Source: an uncultured Actinomycetes bacterium (GTDB lineage Bacteria > Actinomycetota > Acidimicrobiia > Acidimicrobiales > Microtrichaceae). Taken from it: a stretch of DNA of 41,396 nt. A program made the position numbers and the translations under genes. This document shows, in pieces, positions 16,002 through 25,039 of this stretch. Location of the stretch: assembly GCA_903873135.1 (NCBI GenBank), contig CAIQNH010000015.1, positions 1-41,396 on the forward strand, in the 5' to 3' direction. The notes under the pieces are model-generated. The model was not told where the DNA came from, made no database searches, and worked only from the letters and a program-made list of their open reading frames with translations. The first letter of the stretch is position 1. Each line of letters starts with the position of its first letter.

Positions 16002-16888
16002 GCCCGGGCCACCTGTGCCGAGCCGAACAGACCCTGCGGGCGGACCAGGAGGACCACGAGCACGAGCACGAACCCGGGCAGCAGTCGAAGGTCGGGTCCG
16101 ATCACGTCCACGTAGCCGACCACGAGCTCCGAGACGAGCCCGATGATCAGGCCGCCGACGACGGCGCCGAGCGGGCTGTCGAACCCACCGAGCGTCGCCG
16201 CAGCGAACGCGTAGATGAGGGCGACCTGCATCATGTTGGTGTCGACGCTCGCGTTCTGGGAGGCCGTGAAGGTGCCGGCGAGGGCACCGATCGCCGAGGC
16301 GAGCCCCCAGCCGATCATCAGCGTGGTCATGACCTTGACCCCGGCGAGTCCGGCCGACTCCTGGTTGGAGGTGACCGCACGGAGCGCCAGTCCGAGCTTC
16401 GTCCGCTGGAACAGCAGGCCGAACCCGATCACCAGCAGCGCCAGCACCCCGAGGAGACCCAGGACCTGGACGGAGATGCCGGCACCGAGCACCTCCACAC
16501 GCCCGTCGCCGAAGACTCGGGGCACCTTGGCGGGGTTGGCCCCCCAGATGATCCCGGCACCGTCGTTGAGGATCAGGAACAGGCCGATCGTCACGATCAC
16601 GATCGCCAGCGGGTTCCCCGCCGGCCCACCCAACCTCACGATGAGCAGGCGGTAGAGGAGCGCCCCGATCCCGAACCCCACGACCGCGGCCAGGATCGTC
16701 GCCGCCCACCACGGGACCCCGGCGTCGAGGAACGTCCACGCGATGAACGTGGTGAACATGGCCAGTTCGCCCTGGGCGAAGTTCAACAGGCCCGAGGCCC
16801 GGAAGATCACCACGATGGCCAAGGCCAGGATGGCGTAGATGACCCCCGCCTGGAGGCCGTCGAACACACGCTGGACGAACAACTGCAC
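15998..16888 (-). CDS. livH: Branched-chain amino-acid-type ABC permease LivH
   Basis: A 296-residue permease with the LivH landmarks: YAILALAIVVIFRASGLLNF, followed by AQGELAMFTTFIAW. There are about eight helices and the cytoplasmic loop RTKLGLALRAVTSNQESAGL that contacts the ATPases. It begins with GTG at 16888, 3 nt after the livF stop, and its own stop overlaps the livM start. It is the second half of the membrane channel of the importer. Confidence 0.94.
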   Translation of the reverse strand: MQLFVQRVFDGLQAGVIYAILALAIVVIFRASGLLNFAQGELAMFTTFIAWTFLDAGVPWWAATILAAVVGFGIGALLYRLLIVRLGGPAGNPLAIVIVTIGLFLILNDGAGIIWGANPAKVPRVFGDGRVEVLGAGISVQVLGLLGVLALLVIGFGLLFQRTKLGLALRAVTSNQESAGLAGVKVMTTLMIGWGLASAIGALAGTFTASQNASVDTNMMQVALIYAFAAATLGGFDSPLGAVVGGLIIGLVSELVVGYVDVIGPDLRLLPGFVLVLVVLLVRPQGLFGSAQVARA

Positions 16889-16891
16889 CGT

Positions 16892-17595
<704 letters not shown>

Positions 17596-17599
<4 letters not shown>

Positions 17600-18357
17600 G
17601 ACGGCGTCCCCAGGTAGGCGGCGATGACCGCCGGGTCCTCGGCCACCTCGGCCGGCTCGCCGTCGGCGATCTTGCGGCCGAACTCCATCACCACGACGTG
17701 CTCCGAGATGCTCATGACCATCCCCATGTGGTGCTCGACGAGCAGGACGGTCAGCTCGAACTCGTCACGGAGTCGCCGGATGGTGGCGCCGAGCTCGGCG
17801 ACCTCTCCGTGCGTCAGGCCGCTCGCCGGCTCGTCGAGCATGAGCAGACGAGGTCGGGCGGCGAGGGCCCGGGCCAGCTCGATGCGCTTGAGCGTGCCGT
17901 ACGGGAGGCCGGCAGCGGGTCGCTGCGCCACGGCCGCCAGACCCAGGTCCGACAGGAGCGCCATCGCGTCGGCCTCGGTGCGCCGCTCGGACGACCGCAC
18001 CGGCAGGCCCAGTGCACAGCCCCAGAACCCCCCGCTGGTCCGGGCGTGGGCCCCGATCATCACGTTCTCGAGCACCGTCAGACCGGGCACGAGCGCCAGG
18101 TTCTGGAAGGTGCGGGCGATGCCCATGCCGGCGATCGAGTGCGCCGGCAGGGAGAGCAGGTCGGTGCCGGCGAAGCGCAGCGAGCCCTCGTCCGGCTCGT
18201 AGAGCCGGCTCACCACGTTGAACAACGTGGTCTTGCCGGCACCGTTGGGGCCGATCAGGGCGCAGATCTCGTGCTCGGCGATGCCGAACGTGAGCCCGTC
18301 GAGCGCCACGACACCACCGAAGCGCACCCCGATTCCCTCGACCTCGAGCAGCGCCAC
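17596..18357 (-). CDS. livG: Branched-chain amino-acid-type ABC ATPase LivG
   Basis: A 253-residue ABC ATPase from the GTG at 18357, chosen because GGGAGG lies about 8 nt upstream and the protein then begins directly with the ABC fold (ALLEVEGIGVRFGG). Walker A is GPNGAGKTT. The LivG-specific GIARTFQNLALVPGLTVLEN is present. The signature region reads LPYGTLKRIELARALA, Walker B is LLMLDEPASGL, and the H-loop is VLLVEHHMGMV. It is the first gene of the liv operon. A -10 element lies 27 nt upstream in the 67-nt gap after mreB. Confidence 0.95.
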
Positions 18358-18383
18358 GACTGCGTCCTCCCGTCGACGGGGTG

Positions 18384-18389
18384 ACCCTA
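18384..18389 (-). promoter_or_regulatory. -10 element TAGGGT of the liv operon
   Basis: TAGGGT on the minus strand, 26 nt before the livG GTG, gives a short leader that includes the GGGAGG ribosome-binding site. No convincing -35 is seen. Confidence 0.4.
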
Positions 18390-18424
18390 GCGCCGGGGCT
18401 CCGGAGGCTGCCGGATCGACCGCC

Positions 18425-19429
18425 CTAGCGACGGCTGGACATGAACATGTCCCGCAGTTCCTCGTAGGACTCGATGACCCGACCCGCACCGAGCACGACC
18501 GACTCGAGCGGCTGTCGCACGAGCTGGACGGGCACCTCGGTCTCCCGCGCCAGTCGCAGGTCGAGCCCCTTCAGGAGCGAGCCGCCACCGACCAGGTGGA
18601 TGCCTCGTTCGATCAGGTCCTGCGCCAGCTCGGGCGGGGCCTCGGACACGCACGCCAGCACCGAGTCGATCATCGTGTTCACCGGGTCGGCGATCGCACC
18701 CCGCACCTCGTGGGCCGAGAGGATCACGGTCTTCGGCAGTCCGGACATGAGCTCCCGCCCGCGCACCTCGGCCCGCATCTCGTTCGGGGTCACGTGGGCC
18801 GAGCCGATCAGGATCTTGATCTCCTCGGCGGTCTGCTCGCCGATGGCGATCCCGTACTCGCGGCGGATGTAGGTGATGATCGCCGCGTCGATGTCGAACG
18901 ATCCGACGCGGACCGCCTTGAGGGCGACCACCCCGCCGAGCGAGATCAGGGCCGTCTCCGACGTACCACCGCCGATGTCGACGACCATGTTGGCAGCGGG
19001 CTCGTTGATCGGGAGCCCGGAGCCGATCGCCGCCGCCATGGGCTGCTCGATCAGCTGCGCCTCCACGGCCCCGGCCTTGCGGGCGGCCTCGGTCACGGCC
19101 CGCTTCTCCACCGCCGTGATGGCCGACGGCACGCAGATGACCACGCGGGGCCGGTTGAACCGGTTCACGCCCACCCGCTTGAGCAGCAGCCGGATCATCT
19201 CCTGGGTGACCTCGAAGTCGGTGATGGCCCCCTGGCGGAGCGGCCGGACGGCGACGATGTAGCTCGGCGTGCGGCCGATCATCTTCCAGGCCTCGCGACC
19301 CATGGCCAGGACCTCGTTGGTCCGGCTGTTGAGCGCGATCACCGAGGGCTCGTTCAGCACGATGCCCTCGCCACGTGCGTACACGAGCGTGTTGGCGGTG
19401 CCCAGGTCGATGGCCAGGTCGCGTGCCAC
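18425..19429 (-). CDS. mreB: Rod-shape actin homologue MreB
   Basis: A 334-residue bacterial actin. Phosphate-1 DLGTANTLVY, the segment PSYIVAVRPLRQGAITDF, phosphate-2 DIGGGTSETALISLGG and the adenosine motif GGGSLLKGLD are all present. It polymerises on the inner membrane face and guides peptidoglycan synthesis. The GTG start at 19429 shares one base with the stop of the preceding small membrane gene (TAGTG). No mreC, mreD, rodA or pbp2 gene lies nearby, unlike the usual mre cluster. It shares a compact transcription unit with moaE instead. Confidence 0.96.
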   Translation of the reverse strand: MARDLAIDLGTANTLVYARGEGIVLNEPSVIALNSRTNEVLAMGREAWKMIGRTPSYIVAVRPLRQGAITDFEVTQEMIRLLLKRVGVNRFNRPRVVICVPSAITAVEKRAVTEAARKAGAVEAQLIEQPMAAAIGSGLPINEPAANMVVDIGGGTSETALISLGGVVALKAVRVGSFDIDAAIITYIRREYGIAIGEQTAEEIKILIGSAHVTPNEMRAEVRGRELMSGLPKTVILSAHEVRGAIADPVNTMIDSVLACVSEAPPELAQDLIERGIHLVGGGSLLKGLDLRLARETEVPVQLVRQPLESVVLGAGRVIESYEELRDMFMSSRR

Positions 19430-19698
19430 TACGCACCCTCCGCCGGCGGTGGGTCGAGGGGCTCCGGTTCGTCGTCGGTCACGCCCGGCGAACCGTCGAC
19501 CGGCTGCACGCGGATGCCCACGTCGTCGGGACCGCCGGCGAGCTGGCTCTCGGCGTCCGGCGCGAGCGCGGCCATCTGACCGCTGAAGCGATCGATGCCG
19601 GACGTCGGCGAGGTCTCCGGCCGGTTGCGCCACCAGACGAACGTGACGGCGAGCGCCGCGATCACGGCGGGCACCACGAGGAAGAGCAGGTTGGTCAA
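19429..19698 (-). CDS. Small single-pass membrane protein between moaE and mreB
   Basis: About 89 residues from a TTG at 19698. That start has GGGGGA about 8 nt upstream and overlaps the moaE stop as TTGA, the same geometry used elsewhere in the window. A hydrophobic helix (NLLFLVVPAVIAALAVTFVWW) is followed by an acidic, Pro-rich cytoplasmic tail (EPEPLDPPPAEG). The family is not recognised. The frame is open up to 19788, but that part is moaE antisense-frame sequence. Its position directly before mreB, with overlapping stop/start, suggests equal expression with MreB; a membrane anchor or partner role is a guess. Confidence 0.7.
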   Translation of the reverse strand: MTNLLFLVVPAVIAALAVTFVWWRNRPETSPTSGIDRFSGQMAALAPDAESQLAGGPDDVGIRVQPVDGSPGVTDDEPEPLDPPPAEGA

Positions 19699-20237
19699 CG
19701 CCGTGTCCCCCCGGCTCCGAGCGCGGCCGCCCGTGACGGACCGTCGACGCAGTGACAGTCCGACGACCACGACTCGCCGCCGTCCCACCGCTCGAGCTTC
19801 CAGATCGGCGCGGTGGCCTTGACGGTGTCGATCACGAACGCCGTGGCGGGGAACGCCTCGTCACGGTGCGGCGACGAGACGGCGACCACCACCGCGTCCT
19901 CGCCGAGCAGCACCGAGCCGGTCCGGTGGTGGACGACCACGCGGTCCACGCTCGGCCACCGCCGACGGGCCTCGGCCACGACGCGGGCGAACTCGTCGAG
20001 CGCGTAGCGCTCGTAGGCCTCGTACACGAGCTCCCGGACGCCGATGCGACCGTGGGAACGGTCGCGGACCGTGCCGACGAAGGTCACGACGGCACCGGAC
20101 GACGGGCGCCGCACCCACCGCTCGGCGGCGGCGACGTCGAGGGCGACCGAGCGGACGGCGAGCCAGTCGCGGTCGTCGACCCGATCGTCCACACCGTCCA
20201 CCGCCACGGCGGGCGCCGTCTCGTCGCTGCGAAGCAC
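19695..20237 (-). CDS. moaE: Molybdopterin synthase catalytic subunit MoaE
   Basis: A 180-residue MoaE. After a variable amino end it shows GAVVTFVGTVRD, ELVYEAYERYA, VVHHRTGSVLLGEDAVVVAVSS, and VKATAPIWKLE with the two conserved lysines, followed by GGESW. With MoaD it inserts sulfur into precursor Z to make molybdopterin. No moaD or other molybdenum-cofactor gene lies in the window, so MoaD must be encoded elsewhere. The GTG start lies exactly 6 nt behind TAGGAT, a leaderless arrangement. It heads the moaE-small protein-mreB unit. Confidence 0.95.
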   Translation of the reverse strand: MLRSDETAPAVAVDGVDDRVDDRDWLAVRSVALDVAAAERWVRRPSSGAVVTFVGTVRDRSHGRIGVRELVYEAYERYALDEFARVVAEARRRWPSVDRVVVHHRTGSVLLGEDAVVVAVSSPHRDEAFPATAFVIDTVKATAPIWKLERWDGGESWSSDCHCVDGPSRAAALGAGGTRR

Positions 20238-20243
20238 GGCCCC

Positions 20244-20249
20244 ATCCTA
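20244..20249 (-). promoter_or_regulatory. -10 element TAGGAT, leaderless start of moaE-mreB unit
   Basis: TAGGAT on the minus strand, a 6-nt spacer, then the GTG of moaE at 20237. It would drive moaE, the small membrane gene and mreB. Confidence 0.55.
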
Positions 20250-20370
20250 GGGAGGACGGAGCCGACGACCCCATTGGTTCCGACCCGACACCGCCGTCCG
20301 CAGCCCTCGACTCCGCCGTCGACGGCACCGGTCGCGCAGCACCCGCGACCGCGGGACGTCACCCATTCGT

Positions 20371-20376
20371 TATCTT
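20371..20376 (+). promoter_or_regulatory. -10 element TATCTT, leaderless start
   Basis: TATCTT on the plus strand, a 6-nt spacer, then the GTG at 20383. It forms a divergent pair with the moaE promoter across a 145-bp intergenic region that contains nothing else I can identify. Confidence 0.55.
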
Positions 20377-20382
20377 CACGTC

Positions 20383-21306
20383 GTGGCACCTCCCGAGTGG
20401 AACGAACCGGGGGACCCACCATCCGACGACAGCGACGGCCCGCAGGGCCGTCCGGACGGACCCCGGGCGTGGGTCCACCCGAGCGAACTCGCCATGCAGT
20501 CCCGGGCCGAGGAGGACCGGGCCCGCCGTCGACGGATCCCCGCGCTCCTCGTCGCCGGACTCGGTGCCGCCGTGCTCGCCGCCGGCATCGCCATGGGTTG
20601 GGGCTGGGTTCCCACCCGGGAGGACCGGGCGGCCGACGACGCACCTCCGGCCGACGTGGTGCCCCTCGTCCTGGTCTCCGCCGGAGGGACGGCGACCCGC
20701 AGCGGGGTGGTGGTCGGACGTGACGGGCTGATCGTCACCCGTGCCACCGGCGTGGACCAGGCCACCGAGGTCTGGGTGCTGGCGACGGGCCGTGCACCCG
20801 TGCGCGCCGAGGTGGCTGGGGAGGACCCGAGCCTCGGGGTGGTCGTGCTGGACCCACCCGCAGAGGTCGGCCGACCGGCCGAGGCCACGGCGACACCCGA
20901 GGTCGGCGACGACGTGGTCGTCTTCACCGCCTCCGGTGCCGAGCAGGCACCGCTGCGGTGGTCGGCGAGCGTGTCGGCCACCGACGTGGAGGAACGGCTC
21001 ACCGACGGGACGGTGCGACGTCAACTGATCGTCCTCCGACCGACCGGGCCCGGCTCGTCCGGCGCTCCCGCCGCTGCCGACGCACCCGGGTCCACGACGG
21101 ATCCGGTGGACCGGACCAGCGGGCGCGACGGTGTCGTCTACGACGAGCGCGGGCGCTTCGTCGGTCTCGTCGTCTCGCAGCGGACCGGGTCGGGCGAGGT
21201 GGTCGTGGCTCGCAGCCGGGCGATCGAACCGGCGGTCGAGACGGTCCGCAGCGTCCCGAGCATCCCGGGGTCACGGCTGGCGGCGACGACCGAACCCGGC
21301 GGCTGA
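20383..21306 (+). CDS. Membrane-anchored trypsin-like protein with a degenerate active site
   Basis: A 307-residue protein. Residues 1-50 are acidic and cytoplasmic and include a short W-V-H-P-S-E-L motif. One transmembrane helix spans about 52-72, and an HtrA-like beta-barrel fold covers about 85-290. The three catalytic regions can be lined up with active HtrA proteases. The His site IVTNAHVV reads IVTRATGV (T122 instead of His). The Asp site reads PSLGVVV (S150 instead of Asp). The Ser site GNSGGP reads GSSGAP (S226 kept). It is therefore probably not a protease but an extracytoplasmic binding or sensing domain. The gene has its own leaderless promoter and is followed by the zincin-like gene on the same strand. 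Confidence 0.75.
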   Translation: MAPPEWNEPGDPPSDDSDGPQGRPDGPRAWVHPSELAMQSRAEEDRARRRRIPALLVAGLGAAVLAAGIAMGWGWVPTREDRAADDAPPADVVPLVLVSAGGTATRSGVVVGRDGLIVTRATGVDQATEVWVLATGRAPVRAEVAGEDPSLGVVVLDPPAEVGRPAEATATPEVGDDVVVFTASGAEQAPLRWSASVSATDVEERLTDGTVRRQLIVLRPTGPGSSGAPAAADAPGSTTDPVDRTSGRDGVVYDERGRFVGLVVSQRTGSGEVVVARSRAIEPAVETVRSVPSIPGSRLAATTEPGG

Positions 21307-21347
21307 GCACCGCTGCGGGCCGGGGCCCCGGCACGGCGACCACGACG

Positions 21348-21353
21348 TAGTCT
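21348..21353 (+). promoter_or_regulatory. -10 element TAGTCT, leaderless start
   Basis: TAGTCT on the plus strand, a 6-nt spacer, then the GTG at 21360. A 14-bp GC palindrome at 21319-21332 just upstream may end the preceding transcript. Confidence 0.5.
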
Positions 21354-21359
21354 CGGTCC

Positions 21360-22802
21360 GTGAGCCCCGACGACCCCAGCGACGCCGCCGACCCGGGCGA
21401 CGACGACCCGCAGGACGGGCCCGGAGCACCGTTCGGCATCCCCGGATTCGGCGCCGGCACGGGTGGCATCGGCGGCATGGGTGGCATGGGTGGCATCGGC
21501 GGCCTCGGCGACCTGGGGGGCGCGGGCGGCTTCGGGGACCTCGGCAACTTCCTGCAGGGGCTCAGCCAGATGCTGTCGGGGTCGGGCAGCGGAGGGTCCT
21601 GGGACGCCGCGGCCCAGCTCGCCGGCTCGATCGCCTCCAAGGGCGCCCCCGAGCCCAACGTCGATCCTGCGGACCGGATGGCGGTCGAGCAGCTCGCCCG
21701 GGTGGCCGAGCTGCAGGTGGCCGACGCCACCGGGCGGTCGAGTGACACACCCGTCCGGCTCGCTCCCCTCAACCGCTCGCAGTGGGCCAAGGCCTTCCTG
21801 CAGGACGAGCAGGACCTCCTCGAGCGGATCGCCGGGTCCATCGGCCAGGCGCTGCAGTCGCAGCTCGGTTCGATCGACGTCGACGAGCTCGACCCGGCGG
21901 GCACGCCGTTCGGCATGTCCCCCGACGCGCTCATCCGTCAGGTGATGGCCATGATGGGACCGATGCTGCTCGGCATGATGGCCGGGAGCACCGCCGGCCA
22001 CCTGGCCGCCCGGGCACTCAGCCACTACGAGCTGCCGCTCCCCCGTCGAGCCGACCAGCCGCTCTCCATGGTCCTGTCCAACGTGGACGAGTTCGCCGAG
22101 GAGTGGAGCCTGCCCGTCGACTCGATCCGCCTGTGGGTCTGCCTGTCCGACGTGGCCCACCACCAGGTCCTCACCCTCCCACACGTCCGCGACCACCTGA
22201 CGGCGCTGCTGCGGGAGTACGCGGAGGGCTTCGTCCACGACCCGGAGGTGCTCGACGAGCGCCTCCGCGAACTCGGCCTCGACGACGTGCTCACCAGCGG
22301 GGAGCCCGACCTGGCGGCCGTGCAGCAGCTCGCCGGCGACCCGGACCTGCTGCTCGGTGCCATGCAGTCGCCGGAGCAGCGACAGGTCATGGCCCGCATC
22401 CAGACCGTCGTCGCCGCCGTCGAGGGCTACGTGGACGTGGTGCTCGACACCGTCGGCGCCAAGATCCTCCCCGACTACCAGCGCGTGACCGAGGCCCTGC
22501 GCCGACGCCGGGTCGAGTTCGGCCCCGAGGCCCGGTTCGTGGAACGGATCTTCGGCCTCGAGTTGTCGCAGTCCACGTTCGACCGGGGCGCGGCGTTCGT
22601 CGAGGGGCTCGTGGACCGAGCCGGCACACCGGTGTTCGACCTGCTGTGGGCCGACGAGTCGTCGCTGCCGACCGAGGCGGAGCTCGACGCACCGGGGTTG
22701 TGGCTCGCCCGACTGGGCGTGGAGGTCGACGACGACGCGCTCGACGACACCGAGCTGGGTGACGTCGACGTCCCCGACACGCTGCCGCCCGACTGGACCT
22801 GA
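21360..22802 (+). CDS. Zincin-like (DUF2342) putative metallohydrolase
   Basis: A 480-residue protein. The first 70 residues are acidic and then a Gly/Met/Leu-rich tract (GGIGGMGGMGGIGGLGDLGG) that looks flexible. The rest matches the actinobacterial Zincin_2/DUF2342 family in layout: a helical core with GMSPDALIRQVMAMMGPMLLG and LVDRAGTPVFDLLW near the end. Where a zincin HExxH is expected, after the conserved RLWV, the sequence reads S263-D264-V-A-H267-H268. One metal-binding His is thus kept, but the first His and the Glu are replaced. It may be inactive or use another metal site. It ends 11 nt from the convergent MFS gene. Physiological role unknown. Confidence 0.8.
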   Translation: MSPDDPSDAADPGDDDPQDGPGAPFGIPGFGAGTGGIGGMGGMGGIGGLGDLGGAGGFGDLGNFLQGLSQMLSGSGSGGSWDAAAQLAGSIASKGAPEPNVDPADRMAVEQLARVAELQVADATGRSSDTPVRLAPLNRSQWAKAFLQDEQDLLERIAGSIGQALQSQLGSIDVDELDPAGTPFGMSPDALIRQVMAMMGPMLLGMMAGSTAGHLAARALSHYELPLPRRADQPLSMVLSNVDEFAEEWSLPVDSIRLWVCLSDVAHHQVLTLPHVRDHLTALLREYAEGFVHDPEVLDERLRELGLDDVLTSGEPDLAAVQQLAGDPDLLLGAMQSPEQRQVMARIQTVVAAVEGYVDVVLDTVGAKILPDYQRVTEALRRRRVEFGPEARFVERIFGLELSQSTFDRGAAFVEGLVDRAGTPVFDLLWADESSLPTEAELDAPGLWLARLGVEVDDDALDDTELGDVDVPDTLPPDWT

Positions 22803-22813
22803 CCCGACCGGAC

Positions 22814-24274
22814 TCAGTCCCGGTCCGGCCCACCGCCCTGGTCGCGTCGTCCCCGCCGCTGGGAACGTCGACTCGACACCGACCGGGCGACGTTGCCGCC
22901 GACCTCCCGGACCGTCGGGAGCCGCGGTGGCTGTTGGCCTCGTCGGACCGCCAGCATCCCGGCGAGGTACAGCGCACCGGCAGCCGTGGCCGCGACGGCC
23001 ACCAGCACCGACCCCAGCTGCGTCGGCAGGGGGACGAGGACCGGGATGAACGCTCCCAGGACCCAGGCCACCTGGAAGCGGGACTCGAACCGGGCGAAGA
23101 ACCGACCTCGGTTGGCGTCCGGTGCGTCACGTTGGACCACCGCGTCGAACGCCTGCTTGGCCGACGTCGCCGACACCGCGACCAGCAACGCCAGGGCGGA
23201 CTGGCCGAACAGACCGCCGAACACGACGCCGACCCCACCGGCGACCACGGCCAGGGCCACCGCGAACGCGAGCAGGTACTCCTCGGGGTAGCGCCGTCGC
23301 AGCAACGGCGAGACCGCCGCACCGAGCAGCCCACCGCCCACGCTGCACACCAGGATCACGCCGAAGTGCCACGCCGGGGGTCCGACCGGGGCGAGGATGT
23401 CCGAGGTCGTCACCGCCTCGTCCAGGTAGCGGCTCCCGGCCAGACGGCCGAGGGCGGTGCCGGTCGGGGGCGGGCCCGTGTCACCCCGCAGGGCGAAGGC
23501 GAGCAGGAACGTCACGAACCCGACGATCGCCCGGAGCATCCCCATGGCCGACGACGCGGTCAGCACCGCCGCGCTGCGGAGCTCGGCTCGTTCCTCCGAG
23601 TCGGGTGGCTCGGTGGCCACCGTCGTCCTGGGGACGTACGCGGTGGCGACCACGGCGGCGGTGAAGGCCACGGCGGCCAGGGCCATCACGTGGCCGGCCC
23701 CGATCAGCAGCATCAGCGCACCGGGGATGCCGGCGGCGAACCCACCGAGTCCCGAGAGCAGCTGGAGCTTGGAGTTGGCCTCGACGAGCTCCGCGTCCGA
23801 GCCGACGACGGTGGGCACCACCGCCGCCTTGGCCACCTGGTAGGTCTTGGCCAGCACCAGCATGAGGAAGGCCTCGGGGAACAGCAGCAGGCTGTCGTTG
23901 GCGACCGCCGAGACCATGAGCACCGCCAGCAGCGCCCGGCCGACGGCCGAGCCCACGAGCACGTACTGGTGGCCGCCCCGGGCGCGGTCCATGGCCGGCC
24001 CGATGAGGGGTCCGACCACGGCGAACGGCGCCATGGTGAACAGCAGGTACAGGGCGATCCGCCACCGGGCGCCCGACGGGTCGACGTCGAAGAACAGGGA
24101 CCCGGCCAGCGCCATGGCCACCAGTGCGTCACCGGCCACCGACAGCAGGTGGGCGACGGCCAGTCGGCCGAACGGGGTCCGGACGAGCGTGGCCAGACCC
24201 GCGCCGTCGACCGGGGTGGCGCGCGGGGTCCGGTGCTGCCGTCGGCTGGTCCGGCCGGTGCCCGGGTCGCTCAC
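22814..24274 (-). CDS. Major facilitator superfamily transporter
   Basis: A 486-residue protein with 11-12 hydrophobic segments. The MFS loop 2-3 pattern is GPLIGPAMDRARGG, and a related loop in the second half reads AAVSPLLRRRYPEEYLL. A longer extracytoplasmic loop (about residues 270-300) separates the two halves. The carboxyl end is strongly basic (SSRRSQRRGRRDQGG). Substrate unknown; the drug/macrolide-type MFS subfamily is a fair guess. The GTG start lies 6 nt behind TAGCAT, again leaderless. It is downstream of regX3 but has its own promoter. Confidence 0.88.
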   Translation of the reverse strand: MSDPGTGRTSRRQHRTPRATPVDGAGLATLVRTPFGRLAVAHLLSVAGDALVAMALAGSLFFDVDPSGARWRIALYLLFTMAPFAVVGPLIGPAMDRARGGHQYVLVGSAVGRALLAVLMVSAVANDSLLLFPEAFLMLVLAKTYQVAKAAVVPTVVGSDAELVEANSKLQLLSGLGGFAAGIPGALMLLIGAGHVMALAAVAFTAAVVATAYVPRTTVATEPPDSEERAELRSAAVLTASSAMGMLRAIVGFVTFLLAFALRGDTGPPPTGTALGRLAGSRYLDEAVTTSDILAPVGPPAWHFGVILVCSVGGGLLGAAVSPLLRRRYPEEYLLAFAVALAVVAGGVGVVFGGLFGQSALALLVAVSATSAKQAFDAVVQRDAPDANRGRFFARFESRFQVAWVLGAFIPVLVPLPTQLGSVLVAVAATAAGALYLAGMLAVRRGQQPPRLPTVREVGGNVARSVSSRRSQRRGRRDQGGGPDRD

Positions 24275-24280
24275 GGCGTC

Positions 24281-24286
24281 ATGCTA
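24281..24286 (-). promoter_or_regulatory. -10 element TAGCAT, leaderless start of MFS gene
   Basis: TAGCAT on the minus strand, a 6-nt spacer, then the GTG at 24274. Confidence 0.55.
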
Positions 24287-24325
24287 CGGGTCGGCCGCCG
24301 GACCGGTCGGGCCGCCGCAGGAGTC

Positions 24326-24342
24326 GCCGCCTCAGGGGCGGC
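24326..24342 (-). terminator. Hairpin over the regX3 stop codon
   Basis: GCCGCC (24326-24331) pairs with GGCGGC (24337-24342) around a 5-base loop that holds the TGA of regX3. It could end or slow transcription of the pst-regX3 operon before the MFS gene. The stem is short and has no U-run. Confidence 0.35.
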
Positions 24343-25039
24343 TGACGACGAACTTGTAGCCGAGACCCCGGATCGTCACGATGCGCTCCGGCCGGGACGG
24401 GTCGTCCTCGATCTTCGAGCGCAGCCGCTTGATGTGGACGTCGAGGGTCTTCGTGTCACCCACGTAGTCGCTGCCCCACACCCGGTCGATCAGGGTCGAT
24501 CTCGGCAGGACCCGGCCGGCGTTCTCCATGAGCAGCGACAGGAGCTCGAACTCCTTGAGCGGGAGACGGACCAACTCCCCGTGGACCCGCACCTCGTGAC
24601 TGTCGGTGTCGATCTCCACGCCGTCGTGACGGAGCACGTCGGTCGGCTCGACCGCCGACTCCCCCGCGCGCGGCTGGCGGCGGAGCACCGCCCGCATCCG
24701 GGCGACCAGCTCTCGGAGCCGGTACGGCTTGGTCACGTAGTCGTCGGCACCGACCTCCAGGCCGACGACGGTGTCGATCTCGGCCGTCTTGGCCGTCACC
24801 ATGATGATCGGCACGTCGCTGCGCTGACGCATCTCCCGGCACACGTCGAGCCCGGAGATGGTCGGCAGCATGACGTCGAGCAGGACCAGGTCGGGTTGCA
24901 CCTGGTCGAACCGGTCGAGGGCGTCGGCGCCGTCGCGGGCCACCTCCACGTCGAACCCCTCGCGCCGGAGCCCGACGGTGAGCGCCTCGATGAACGCCTC
25001 CTCGTCCTCGACCACCAGGACCGTGGGTGTGCTCGTCAC
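24332..25039 (-). CDS. regX3: Phosphate-responsive response regulator RegX3 (OmpR/PhoB type)
   Basis: A 235-residue OmpR-class regulator. The receiver domain spans 1-120, with acidic pocket E11-D12, phosphorylation site D55 (LVLLDVMLP), the MVTAK threonine region and the KPY lysine. A winged-helix DNA-binding domain spans about 135-232 (LKEFELLSLLMENAGRVLPR; TLDVHIKRLRSKIEDDP). Its place after pst, phoU and senX3 identifies it as the RegX3/PhoP-type controller of the phosphate regulon. The GTG start overlaps the senX3 stop as GTGA. It is the likely binder of the candidate PHO box upstream of pstS. Confidence 0.95.
   Translation of the reverse strand: MTSTPTVLVVEDEEAFIEALTVGLRREGFDVEVARDGADALDRFDQVQPDLVLLDVMLPTISGLDVCREMRQRSDVPIIMVTAKTAEIDTVVGLEVGADDYVTKPYRLRELVARMRAVLRRQPRAGESAVEPTDVLRHDGVEIDTDSHEVRVHGELVRLPLKEFELLSLLMENAGRVLPRSTLIDRVWGSDYVGDTKTLDVHIKRLRSKIEDDPSRPERIVTIRGLGYKFVVSRP

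Noticed and set aside
16002-16739. Amino-terminal extension of LivM to 612 residues
   Set aside because: The extra part is out-of-frame livH sequence. The GTG at 16001 overlaps the livH stop and starts at the conserved beginning of LivM.
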